Shown: one piece after another, positions 54,236 to 64,000 of the stretch
Layout: every line of letters starts with the position of its first letter
Position numbering within the stretch: position 1 is the first letter of the stretch
Program-made: the position numbers and the translations under genes
Source: Aphanomyces cochlioides
Taxonomy: Eukaryota; Oomycota; Saprolegniomycetes; Saprolegniales; Verrucalvaceae
Direction of reading: 5' to 3'
DNA: 64,000 nt
Assembly (NCBI GenBank): GCA_019828595.1
Contig: JAHQRK010000001.1
Span: 2,790,001-2,854,000 of the forward strand
The notes under the pieces: model-generated
What the model was told of the DNA's origin: nothing
Seen by the model: only the letters and a program-made list of their open reading frames with translations
Database searches by the model: none

Positions 54236-55777
54236 AGATCGGCACTTCAGTCACGATCACTTCAACCGACACAAGGACCACAGAAGCCCAACACGATCGA
54301 TCAAAAGACATGACGGACAAGACAAACCAGCCATGGAAATCAACGCCCTACAAACTAGAAGGAACAACTTTCGTGGAACAAAAACAAACCCAGTGGACTC
54401 CGATGTGTGGTGCTTCATCTGTCGAAAACGAGGGAGTCATGTGGCACAAGATCACCCAGACTTTGACCCAAACCATCGCGCTATGGCCAAACGTCAGAGT
54501 TTGTCGGCAAAACGGATCAAATCCAGTGACAGCTCGGACTCATGTGCATCCGACTCGGAAGCAACGCGATCTTTCTCTGTCAATGCAATTTCATCTAAGA
54601 ACGCAATGGAATTAGAGGAAAATGATTTTGATGGAATGCCAACCTTGGAACAACATTGGACCCTCGGCAACTGCGCTACAGGCCATGTCAGTGGAAACAA
54701 GGCCTTATTTGATGCGTGGCATGGCACGGCTGAGCTTATCCTACCAAACAAAACGACGATCATCGGCTAAGTTGGTCAAGTCACAATATCAATGCTGCAA
54801 GGTGGAGCGTCGTCAACACTCATTCTACGCAATGTCACATATGAGCCAACTTTGTACAAGAATCTCATCTCACACGTCAAACTTCTCGAAAGCGGATACC
54901 AGCTCTACCACCAAGACCTTGATGGTACACTTTACGTCAATCCCTCAACTAAACACGAGTAGAAATTCACAATGCAAAGAAATTTATACGTACTTCGTGA
55001 TGTCATCTCACAGGCACCAAACACAAGCCAGCCGGAAGTACACGCGATTGCAACGAAATCAAAGACAAGTGACGAAAAACTCGTCCACTGGCACAACAAA
55101 CTAAATCACGCTGACTTCACACAAGTGGCCAAAGTCATCAAACCCATACTGGATCCCGCTGTCGACTCGACCACTACACGACAACTTTGTATGGTTGTGC
55201 TCAAGGACAGGCAAAGAGAATTTCATTTCGGAACACGCACCATTACATTGCCACCAAGCCACTCGAAAGCTTGAACGGGGACCTGTGTGGCCCAATCCGA
55301 CCGCGCACAATTCACCACGAAAAGTACACCAGCATGTTCGTCGACCAAGCATCGAGATACATCTTTGGGAAGCTGCTAAAAAAGAAGAATGAGACGACGA
55401 CTCACTTCACTGAACTCACTGCTCATCTGGATAACCAACTTCACGACTCGCGAATTGCAAACATGTACACGGACGGAGGTGGCGAATACACAAGCCAGGA
55501 ATTTCGAGCAGCATGTCTATCACGAGGAGTGACGCAAAAATTCACGAACGCTGACACACAAGAAGAAAATCACCTGGCGGAAAAGACAAACGAGTTTGTC
55601 TTCAACAAAATCCGGGTGTACATGACTCTCAATGGGCTGCCAGCAACTCTATGGGGATACTGCTTCGATTACGTTGTCTATGTACCCCTTAAGAACTCCT
55701 CAACCAACGTACCCCATACGAAGTTCTCTTTGGCAAACCCAGCCGTCATCACATGCTTAAAACATTCGGTTGTCTAG
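54183..55777 (+). pseudogene. Copia protease and integrase region
   Basis: After the knuckle comes WTLGNCATGHVSG, the position of the protease Asp-Ser-Gly: the Asp is Asn here, so the protease is dead as read. Stops at about 54768 and 54960 interrupt the frame. The pre-integrase LVHWHNKLNHADF and a GCAQGQAKR zinc-region remnant follow. The integrase core (frame 2 from 55187) has FVDQASRYIFG (first Asp), YTDGGGEYTSQEF (second Asp) and an EENHLAEKTN region where Glu is expected. Confidence 0.8.
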
Positions 55778-57770
55778 CGTTCAAATTTGTACCAAAATCG
55801 CAACGCGAGGGCAAGCTTACCAATCCAGCCACACCCTGTGTCTTTCTGGGGTACGCGACGGAACAACTTGGGTATAAACTATGGAATCCCAAAGATCAAA
55901 CAGTGACGGTCTCAAGGTCAGCTACCTTCGATGAATCAAAGGTCAGAAATGTCAACATGTTCGCAAACAGCAACTTCAATCACGGACGACTGTCCATACC
56001 TAATTACAAACTCATCGAAGGAGTCACATCACTCGAAGATCTTACGACAGAGAGATTCCGAACAGAGACAACTGCTGAGCAAACAGACAATCAATCCACC
56101 AAGTCACATCAAACGCACGAAGCCCAAACACGACGCAGTGACCGAAAAGCCAAACGACCACGGCGATTTGAGGTAAACCAAGTCGCATTCCAAGCACCGC
56201 AATCTCCTCTTGTACCACAAAAGATCAATGCACCTACGACAATGACTGAGTTTCGTTCGAGTCCCGAGCGCGAACAATGGCAGCAAGCCATGGACGAAGA
56301 GTACAACTCACTCACCCGAAATCAAGTCTGGGAATTGACGGAGCTCCCTAAAGGGCGAAAGGCACTCAAATGCAAGTGGATTTGGAAAGCAAAATACTTG
56401 GCGAACGGTGATGTGGAAAGATTCAAAGCACGACTATGCGTCAAGGGATTCCTACAAATCGCTGGAGTCGACTTCACAGACACCTACGCACCAGTGCTGC
56501 GTCTCGATTCCCTTCGGGTGCTATGCGCCATGATCGCAATTCAAGACTTGGAAGCAGTTCAAATGGACATCAAAACAGCCTTCTTGAATAGCGACCTAGA
56601 CGAGGAAATATTTATGGAACAGCCAGAGGGATACACGCAACCACACAACAAGCACTTGGTTTGTCTCCTGAAGAAATCGCTGTACGGCTTGAAACAATCA
56701 CCTCGACAACTGCACAAAAAGTTGCACGCACTACTGGTGGAAATCGGATTTCGACAATGCAACAAAGACCAATGTATATACGTCAAGAGGTCAACTACCA
56801 CCAATTGTATCACTTACCTGGCAGTGTACGTCGACGACATTATCATTGCTGGCAAAGACAAGTCGGAAATTGCTTGCACACAAAAACAAATTCGCGAAGC
56901 CTTCGAAGCCACTGACAAAGGCGAACTGGAGTACATACTTGGCGTTCAAGTCGTTCGTGACAGACAGCTACGAACTCTTAAGCTGCATCAACACAAATTT
57001 GTCAACGAACTACTCACCCGATTCAACATGGACGATTGCCACACTTCCCCAACGCCGCAGGTGCAAGGCGTCCCATCGATGGACGTACAAGCCGATGACG
57101 CTCGCGACGTCCCATACCAAAGTCTAATTGGAGCTCTACAATACTTGGTATCAGCAACCCGGCCAGACATTGCCAGTGCGGTCCGATACCTCTCATCCCA
57201 TAATCACGACCACAACCAAACACACTGGCGCATGGCAAAACGGGTGCTGAAATACCTAAAGGGGACAGCAAACATGGGACCGATATATGATGACTTGGTA
57301 CCTTCCACACTTGTAGCCTACAGTGATGCCGACTTTGCAAATGACTTCAACGATAGCAAGTCTATCACAGGGGCACTGATCATGCTTGCTGGGGCTGCAG
57401 TCGTGTACCTGTCACGCTAACAAAGCCTCGTGGGCCAGAGCACAACAGAAGTTGCATTCATCGCGGCGGCCGAGGCGGCCAAGAACATTATCTGGATTGC
57501 AGAACTACTCGACGAAATGGGTTATCCTAGACAGTAATCAATCACGCTGCATGTTGACAACAAAAGCGCCATCCAGGTAGCACAACGTACCTTGCTCATG
57601 GACGGACAAAACACATTCGCCTCCGGTTCCACTTTCTCAAGGACTTGGTTGATGAGGGTTTGATCTGTCTACAGTACATCAACACAAAAGACCAAGCGGT
57701 CGACATACTGACAAAAGCGCTGCCAGAGCTACAATTCGCGAAACTTCGTCGCCAATTGGGAATCGTGTAG
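55753..57770 (+). pseudogene. Copia reverse transcriptase and RNase H region
   Basis: A long open frame (555 codons) with the RVT_2 signatures NQVWELTELP, ALKCKWIWKAKY, FTDTYAPVLRLDSLRV, MDIKTAFLNSDLDEEIFMEQ and LAVYVDDIIIAGKD (the YVDD active site). The connection GALQYLVSATRPDIASAV follows. RNase H starts YSDADFANDFNDSKSITG, then a stop at 57418-57420 precedes STTEVAFIAAAEAAKNIIW (catalytic Glu) and LHVDNKSAIQVA. This is the best-preserved part of the element. Confidence 0.9.
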
Positions 57771-58030
57771 AAACGTAACGATAAGCCATCTCTTTGGTAA
57801 ATTTTTCCTAATCGTGGTTCCTACAGAACAGGGGGAGATGCCTTGAACAACTGGAGAATACCGACCACTACAAACAAAAAGCACCAATCATAAAGCAAAC
57901 CAAACAATCGCGATGCCTAAAGTGATCAAGAATTACACGACTCCATTGATAATAGAACGTACGAAAAGCGCGACTTGAAGCGATCACTGGCAGACCGCAA
58001 ACAAATGACTTCATAACCCCAATGGTCGTA

Positions 58031-58326
58031 GACATTGATGCGGTGACGTACTCGGCCGGTCCACACCCGACGGCAGCCCCACTGCCCCACCGAGGACGCC
58101 ACAGCATTGACTGCCAAGTGGTGTTCATCTCCACTGGCACACCACCAAACGATTGACTTCGTGACACTGATGATCGTAGACATTGATGCGGTGACGTACT
58201 CGGCCGGTCCACACCCGATGGCAGCCCCGCTGCCCCACCGAGGACGCCCTTCTGACTTGAGCGGCTTCGAGACACTCCACCGCAAGCCGCCACGACCAAC
58301 TTCCTTCAGGCTTGTGACGCTTCAAC
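58031..58326. repeat. 148-bp imperfect tandem duplication before the 3' LTR
   Basis: GACATTGATGCGGTGACGTA and the following GC-rich stretch (TCGGCCGGTCCACACCCG, CCACCGAGGACGCC) occur at 58031 and again at 58179. It is non-coding, in the copia 3' untranslated region. Confidence 0.7.
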
Positions 58327-58625
58327 CACCCACAAAGGCAGGGTCGCGATCAAGTTTACCGACACCCCGAAGCCGAAAGCCGACCATAACAGCCGACGGC
58401 AGAGCATCCCGAAGCCAACAAGATTCAGGAGTTGAAAATGAAACAGTATCCGGAAAGACCTTGAAAGCAGGGGGGGTAACAGAGGTATCCGTATATCTCA
58501 TCCGGATAAGGCTTTCAAGTGTGCCTATATTGAGGTATTTAGATCTTATATCGAGAAGCCTGCAACAACCAAACAATCAATGCAGGCTGATACGGATCAC
58601 TCATAATTGAATTTACTTCATTATA

Positions 58626-59268
58626 TTGTCTTTTTCACCCAAATTTGTATTTTTTTACCAAAATCGAATTCTATTCCAAATCGATTCGATCATATTGTCC
58701 TTTTCAGTGAAATGTGGACTTGGCAGGTTATTGGCCAAATCGCATATCAATCGACTATGCTAAATTTAATATGAAATATTGTATAGTATACAAAGTTAAG
58801 TACAATTTCTTCCTAGCAATGGTACCTGCATCCCAGAATACCGTCATGCATGATTTCTACGCCCAATACAACCTCGTTATGAAGTGTCAAGACGCCGCGC
58901 GTATCTTCCGCGAGTCAGCGTCCATCTTGGCCTTTCCCAATGGTCTTTCCCCAAGTCATATAGTAAAGGTGATTTGATTGGTCAAAACATTGAAAATACT
59001 GATATATGATTGGCTAGTCGATTGTTAGTCGATTCTGGCAAGTCGATTCGATTCGACAGCCCAGTCCAATTTGGAATCGAATGCATAATACTGAAATCAA
59101 GTATAAATGGAATGTATGGCAAACGTCCCAAATTAGTTACACGTGTGTCTGGGTGTGTTTTGCGTGAATTAGGTAAATACTCGATTCTGATTGGCTGAGC
59201 GATTTGCAGACCGATTTGAAAAATCGATACATTTCGGACCCCCTCACAATTTCGAATGAAATTGACAA
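58626..59268. mobile_element. TTGTC-family inverted-repeat element in the 3' LTR, copy 3 (643 bp)
   Basis: Starts TTGTCTTTTTCACC after TA and ends ATTGACAA before TG (mutated TA), between CTTCATTATA and CACTGTCAAG, which are adjacent in the 5' LTR. It shares inner words with the 240-bp copies and is longer, perhaps through a nested second copy (CATATTGTCCTTTTCAGTG at about 58690). Confidence 0.65.
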
Positions 59269-59465
59269 TGCACTGTCAAGAAACACATAAAGGGCAGAAC
59301 CGACAAATATCCGACATTCCAAGCTCTTGGATTGGACAACCGACGACTTAGAATTGTTTCATTGGTTAATCAGAATTCAAGCAATTTGATTGGGCGACTC
59401 GATTGTCGGTTGCCAACATAACAGATTACATATAACATATCACGAGAATGATTGGCTGAAACTTC

Positions 59466-60895
59466 ATGAGACACCGAGAAGTGGTTTCATTTCGACATTG
59501 GCGAGACGCCGCGTTCGGCATGCCATCCAAGGAAACAATTCAAGACTCATTCTATGGAGCTTCCACAAGACGAGCGTACAAAACATATCAAAAGCAATTT
59601 GAGGAGTACGTGTGCCGAACGTGCAATGACATGGATCCCCGTGGTGCTTCGACAGAGAATTGCACGGATTTTTTTCACTTTATGAACAAGGCAAAAAAGC
59701 CCGGACCATCGATCAAGCGAAGTCCGCCCTTGTTGCATATTTCATTTCTCACAAAATTTGCCCCAACCCAGCGCAGAGCGCTATAGCTCGAAGGTACGTC
59801 GTTGGGCTGCAAAAATACAATAAGCAGAACAATGTCGACGAAGAAAAGAAAGCTCACCCATTGTCTGTGCATGAGCTTACAACGTTGATGAACTGTTTAT
59901 CAAATCACCACCCATTCTTGGGAGCATTGCTACGACTGCTCTTTTGTGGTTGCTTTATGGGTTGCTTTAGGATCAGTGAGAAGTTAAATCTTCGTTGGAA
60001 TGACGTGACGATAGTCGACGACAACAAAGGAAAATACTTGTCTGTACGGCTCAAGTGGCACAAAAAAGCGAATGTCTTAGAGGAATGCCAGATTTACCAT
60101 CTGATTGACGAAACTGCGTTCCCATGCTTGCGCGTGTGCTTATTTTATGAAGAATACGTGACTGTCATACGTGCTTCGTGCGTCAATATCAATAAGGATG
60201 CGTTTGTTTTCCCTGCTTTCAATATTGAAAGCCATGGAACTCCAGTGGTTGACTGGTTCAAGAATCTGGATCAAAAGCATTTGCGCAAATTGCTACAAGA
60301 CATGGTGCAAGCCTGTCCAAATTTGCCCATTGGAGTAACCTTGCACAGCATGCGTCGTGGTGGTTGCTTTTATCGCGTTTTTGAATCTCCTCAACGGCGA
60401 TTTAATTTCCGAGAGCTTATGGCGTGATGTCGCTGGGCGGACGAGAAAACGTGTTGTGAATACTTGATTACTCGAAGCATCAGCAACGAAATTGACCCAA
60501 GAAATCTACTCCGTTCTGCCTATCCTAATATCTATCTGCAACATGTGTCAAACATGTCAACTATCACCAACTTGGATGAGCTTGGGCGGGTTCTTGTGAA
60601 GGCGATACTCGACAGTGACCTCTTGAATGGTTGCCAACCAAAGAAGTCTAAACCTCAGCGACAAGAAGTGATTGACCAATTTTTTGTGCAAAAACCCATA
60701 CCAACTGCTCGTAGTGGACGGGAAGCTTGGCAACAATGGTATTTTGCAGATCCTAAAACGGGTCATTACTGTGCGATAAAAAACTATACTGCTGACATGA
60801 TTCGAGCTGACAGGAAGAAGTTTTCCGAGCGACAGACGTTGTCCTTGGCTTTCAGTCGCTACAAGTCGTATGAGCAATTTGAAGCTGCATACTGA
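59466..60895 (+). pseudogene. Crypton tyrosine recombinase, one frameshift and one stop
   Basis: The N-terminal part (from 59520, SKETIQDSFYGASTRRAYKT) is the core-binding domain. At a run of seven T (59669-59675) the frame shifts into FFSLYEQGKKARTIDQAK. The catalytic part has GCFRISEKLNL (first Arg), KWHKK, HSMRRGGCFYRVF (His-x-x-Arg), and, after an in-frame TGA at 60425-60427, RWADEKTCCEYLITRS with Trp and the likely nucleophile Tyr. A C-terminal extension of about 110 residues ends YEQFEAAY. The architecture matches oomycete Cryptons, which move by tyrosine recombination. It starts about 200 bp after the copia element. Confidence 0.85.
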
Positions 60896-61245
60896 GGTTT
60901 CACGGATGCCTACGCGAAGCTACTGCGTGATGTAAGACGTAGAAAGCAAATTAATACTTTGTAAACTTGATGCTTTGTTGTATTTCTTGCATGCCATCAT
61001 CGCACGATCAGGAGTCTTTGCAAAAACAAAAAGCAAAGGAAGCATCCCTGGCAGTGTACGAGCGCAGCGCTTGAAAGACTCATAGGAAATGCTGCTGAAT
61101 AACGTTTTAAATATCCGTCGGAACACAATGCTAGCAGGATATGTTAGAACTAGTGAACCATGTGAATAACAGTACACAGGAATCCCCACATGGTTGCAGG
61201 GCCTGCAGCAGCCGGAACGCGCGATAGGGAAGCAAGACGAACCGC
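60896..61245. other. Non-coding stretch after the Crypton gene
   Basis: No supported coding region. It could contain the right end of the Crypton, whose termini I could not define. Confidence 0.3.
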
Positions 61246-61249
61246 ATAC

Positions 61250-61500
61250 TGGCAAGACAGCAGAGAAAAAGGACACTCAGCACACGGGCAGGACGGCAGG
61301 GAAAAGCACACACAGGACACGGGCAGGACGGCAGGGAAATCGACATGCAGGACACGGGCAGGATGCCAGAGGAGCAGAACGAGCACCGCAGCATGCGGGC
61401 AAGGCGGCAAAGGAACAGAACCAGCAGCAAAGCGAACGGGCAGAACGACAGAGAAAAAGGACTAGACGCACACGGGCAGGACGACAGGATAAGCATTACA
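61250..61500. repeat. GC-rich minisatellite, units of about 28-32 bp
   Basis: Variants of CACGGGCAGGACGGCAGGGA recur at least six times, with CAGGACACGGGCAGGA-type joints. The long Pro/Cys-rich minus-strand frames over this stretch result from the repetition. Confidence 0.75.
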
Positions 61501-62232
61501 CCGGAACAGCATTGGTGGTACCTGGAAAGACCACAGACGCGCTGGACAACAACGTGTAAACGGAGGACGAGCAGCACACAGTGCAGGAACCCACATGGCC
61601 ACGGAGACAAAGGGCAGGCTGGTCTTGGGAGGGCCACGAGAAAGGAGAACAAGACTTTGGCTCGCAACAAAACTTGTCGTCAAAACAGAAATACAGTATC
61701 ACATTTTGTCCAATCAATACAATGTCGGATGGGACTGTCGGTTTTTGAAAATTATCTTTACATAACTGAAAACCACGACACGAAACTGTTCACGAGAGAA
61801 AATATCAAACTATGTCGTACCGAAAACCGCTCAATCTTTCATCAGGACCGAACGACTCACAAATTTCAACAGCGAGCCTTTCATCCTCATCTTGTCGATC
61901 ATGTTCAATACACAACTGGCATTTTTCTTCTCCCGGCATTCAATATGGACGGCATACAAGAATCGCAAAGCCGAGCTGGTGCACGCACACTGGGACGATC
62001 AGCAACGCATTTCGGTTGGAAGCAAATCCACCAACGAAGATTTGGCAAAATGCTCGACAGCAAATTATGGTCAAATTAAGGGCTCATTATGCTCGCTTTT
62101 GTACCTCAGCTGTTTTAGACAACCAGCTGGAAAGTGTGTTACAGGAGGATAAATCCTGATGGGAGGGTGCATATACCACTGCATTTAAACTGTACTAACC
62201 TTAATATTTTCACGACTATCTTTCGTAAATTG
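61500..62232. other. Stretch without a supported gene
   Basis: Overlapping frames on the plus strand (61345-62079, 61812-62159) continue out of the minisatellite and have no recognised motif. AT content rises towards the right. Confidence 0.3.
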
Positions 62233-62305
62233 CGATGCTGGCCGCGTGGTTAGTGCTACATCAAATGAACTCGAATGTTGCGGGTTCGGTTCCCATAGGA
62301 GGGTG
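62233..62305 (+). other. tRNA-like module (SINE-type promoter boxes)
   Basis: GCGTGGTTAGTGC (62244-62256) resembles a pol III A box and GGTTCGGTTCC (62283-62293) a B box, 26 bp apart. A T-arm-like GCGGGTTCGGTTCCC can form, but no acceptor or anticodon stem closes, so it is not a tRNA gene. Confidence 0.4.
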
Positions 62306-62601
62306 TACTTTTTCGTTTTGCTGAAATGTGGTCCACCTTGTGGACTCCAAATTGTTCAATTCAATCTCCATCTATGGCTCTTGATATCACGACATGGATT
62401 GAGCTAGAGGAGTCGCTGCAAGGCCCTACCTTATCTACTGTAAAATAGTCGTTTCTGTTTGTATATTAGCACTCAAATTGAGGATTAGCTGAGAAATCAA
62501 CCGATAAGTCACCTTGGCGACTAAGCATCACAACAAAAACTGCTATGGTTACTTCCTATTCTCTTAGAGCCATCAAGAGCTGCAGCTCTTGATTGCAGAG
62601 A

Positions 62602-62669
62602 CACACCCAAATAACACTGAGTAGAGTCGTAGGTTGGCTTCGACTCTACTTAGTGTTCTTCGGGTGGGT
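62602..62669. repeat. Hairpin with about 28-bp arms
   Basis: AACACTGAGTAGAGTCG pairs with CGACTCTACTTAGTGTT and extends outwards with CACACCC and GGGTG(G)G, around an 11-bp loop. Confidence 0.8.
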
Positions 62670-62699
62670 CGGTTACTGGTGAGAGGACTGCAATTTTGA

Positions 62700-63385
62700 G
62701 CTGCTGCTCTTGAAGCCTTTAGAGAACAGCGAATAATCACAGGAGTTTCTGTTTTGAAGTGAAGTCGCTGAGATGATTCATCGATGATGCCGGTGGCTCT
62801 GATAGGGAAACGCCACATCTGCAATTTCATTGTTGACGCCGAGGCATTCCTCATTCAGTTTAGTGTAGCCTGAAGTCCTAATAACTGTCTCTGACTGTGA
62901 ATTCACTAAGTTGCAGAGATGAGATTAGAAATTAGAGCCTTCAAGATCTGTCGATTGTGATTGTACAGTCTTTCATCGCTTATCTGGTTGACCGCAAGAT
63001 GAGCTATAAAGAAAATAACAATCACATGCTACAGATCTTGAAGACTGTAGATTGATTGTAGAGTCTTTCATCGCTCATCTTGCGGTCAACCACCGTCTCT
63101 GCTTGCAACACGAAGCAGAGCCGGTGGTTGGCGACAAGATAAGCGATGAAAGACTCTATAATCACAAGGTGTAGCTCTTGAAGACTGTAGAGAACAGCAA
63201 GAACCCATAGCAGTTTCTAGTGTGAAGTTTAGTCGTCGGAGTGATTCGTCGATTGATATCTGTGGCTACGATACGTAAACTACATCTATCGCCCTCGTCT
63301 GCCATTTCATTGTTGTGAACGTCACGGTATTGCTCATTCAACGCACGATGAAGTCTAGTGTAGCCTAAAAGTCCAAATGACTGTT
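62700..63385. repeat. Diverged direct duplication of about 200 bp, units near 62700-62895 and 63170-63385
   Basis: Shared words in the same order: GCTCTTGAAG, AGAGAACAGC, AGTTTCT, GATTCATCGAT / GATTCGTCGAT, ATTTCATTGTTG, CATTCA, TAGTGTAGCCT, AAGTCC. Each unit is preceded by a hairpin. No coding potential. Confidence 0.6.
63059..63158. repeat. 100-bp palindrome
   Basis: TAGAGTCTTTCATCGCT at the left faces AGCGATGAAAGACTCTA at the right. The inner arms CAACCACCG and CTCTGCTT pair with AAGCAGAG and CGGTGGTTG around an 8-bp loop. Fragments of the same arm occur at about 62965-63005 in the opposite order. Confidence 0.85.
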
Positions 63386-63432
63386 CCTTCTCGCTTCACG
63401 AGTACAAAGCAGCTAGATGAACCCCGATAAAT

Positions 63433-63505
63433 AAAATTTTGCAAAATACTCTCATCGGGGCTCGAACCCGCAATGTCCGGCCTAACAATATCCTACCTAA
63501 ACGCA
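63433..63505 (-). other. Second tRNA-like module
   Basis: On the minus strand GCGGGTTCGAGCCCCG (plus 63455-63470) is a good T-arm/B box. About 45 bp upstream GCGTTTAGGTAGG is a possible A box. No full cloverleaf can be drawn, so a tRNA-derived repeat is likelier than a tRNA gene. Confidence 0.4.
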
Positions 63506-64000
63506 ATGGACCACCTGGAGCATTGATGCTACACGTAATTGTTCACAAACACATATTTTTCATCTTTACACGACCAGAATTGGTGAGTGTGTGAGATGTT
63601 TCGTAAGGTGAGATATTTCAAATTGGTAAACGAACAGTCTTTCTTGAGCTTATGGCCTCTTTTCGTGGCAAAGACTATTAATAAAATGGGCTCCCTGCTC
63701 AGACAGTGAGCCTTCGACTCATGGATTCTTTTGCTGCAAGCCTTGTTGATTCCATTTCTTCGTGGGAGGTTGCGATTGCTGAAAGTGTGGCCAAAGTGGG
63801 ACGTGAACAATCTTAACAACCAATGAAAGTACAAGGCCCATATACTCGCATATTGGGCTCTTATTTTGGCAAAAGACTAACTCAAATGCTCCACACGATT
63901 CGTCGAAACCATAAAGCTATGGCCAATCTCATTGCATTAACATGTCAAAATTCAAAGCCAAGAATAGCTGTCGTTATTTCTTCCATTGGAAACTTCCAAG
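63506..64000. other. Right edge, no supported gene
   Basis: One minus-strand frame (63529-63834, 101 codons) has no recognised motif. No repeat ends were identified before the window stops. Confidence 0.35.

Larger units (their letters stand above)
52662..59290 (+). mobile_element. Ty1/copia LTR retrotransposon, decayed, both LTRs interrupted
   Basis: LTR-like copies start TAACAGAGGTATCCG (52662 and 58477) and end CACTGTCAAGAAACACATAA (53210 and 59290). The 5' copy contains a Harbinger MITE (52799-53103) and the 3' copy a TTGTC MITE (58626-59268). The 3' copy also lacks about 85 bp present in the 5' copy. A run of G (CAGGGGGGGT) precedes the 3' copy, as a polypurine tract. Gag, protease, integrase, reverse transcriptase and RNase H follow in copia order (integrase before RT). 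No target duplication was found. The LTRs do not have the usual TG start, so the exact edges are uncertain. Confidence 0.82.

Noticed and set aside
61131..61670. Cys/Pro-rich 179-codon frame suggesting a secreted protein
   Set aside because: It is generated by the GC-rich minisatellite; repetition keeps the frame open and no real domain is present.
62233..62305. Possible tRNA gene
   Set aside because: A and B boxes are present but acceptor and anticodon stems do not form. The same holds for 63433-63505 on the minus strand.

Overview
The window is nuclear DNA of a eukaryote, most probably an oomycete of the Saprolegniales (Aphanomyces-like). This is inferred, not searched. The host genes are compact, carry very short GT-AG introns (about 39-53 nt wherever I could solve them), lie 30-300 bp apart, and sit among PIF/Harbinger, hAT, Tc1/mariner, Crypton, Ty3/gypsy and Ty1/copia elements. 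There are no bacterial operons or ribosome-binding sites.

Layout. (1) 1-26.7 kb is transposon-rich and holds a minus-strand family of GAF-domain class III nucleotide cyclases, predicted to make cGMP. I find A (2 kb, broken), B (5 kb, broken and carrying a 463-bp element), C (15.3-16.7 kb, the only intact copy), a mosaic D of two truncated copies (22.6-24.1 kb, carrying a hAT-like element) and E (25.1-26.5 kb, one frameshift). Between them lie a Harbinger transposase remnant, a complete chromodomain Ty3/gypsy element with identical LTRs (6509-12798), a hAT-like element (13205-13952), a Tc1/mariner element with about 200-bp terminal repeats (18219-20297) that splits a host gene, and a long inverted duplication (20.8-21.3 kb). 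(2) 26.9-29.7 kb is a TA-flanked DNA transposon whose transposase I cannot place in a named superfamily. (3) 30.7-51.7 kb is a gene-dense housekeeping island: a FUS/TAF15-like RNA-binding protein, eIF3i, MOB4/phocein, Vps2/CHMP2, a V-ATPase-assembly-like membrane protein, Dph4, a MEA1-like acidic protein, an MFS transporter, mevalonate diphosphate decarboxylase, the E2 subunit of 2-oxoglutarate dehydrogenase, a kinesin and a bZIP factor. A Harbinger element (40606-42492) sits in the short divergent promoter between the MFS and decarboxylase genes. (4) 52.7-61 kb is a decayed Ty1/copia element with a different small element in each LTR, followed by a Crypton tyrosine-recombinase element. (5) 61-64 kb holds a minisatellite, tRNA-like modules and hairpin repeats, but no recognisable gene.

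The housekeeping genes are functionally unrelated neighbours. The coherent stories are expansion and decay of the cyclase family and repeated nesting of mobile DNA. Exon boundaries given as solved were worked out by hand from splice signals and frame continuity. Family names come from recognised motifs, not database searches.
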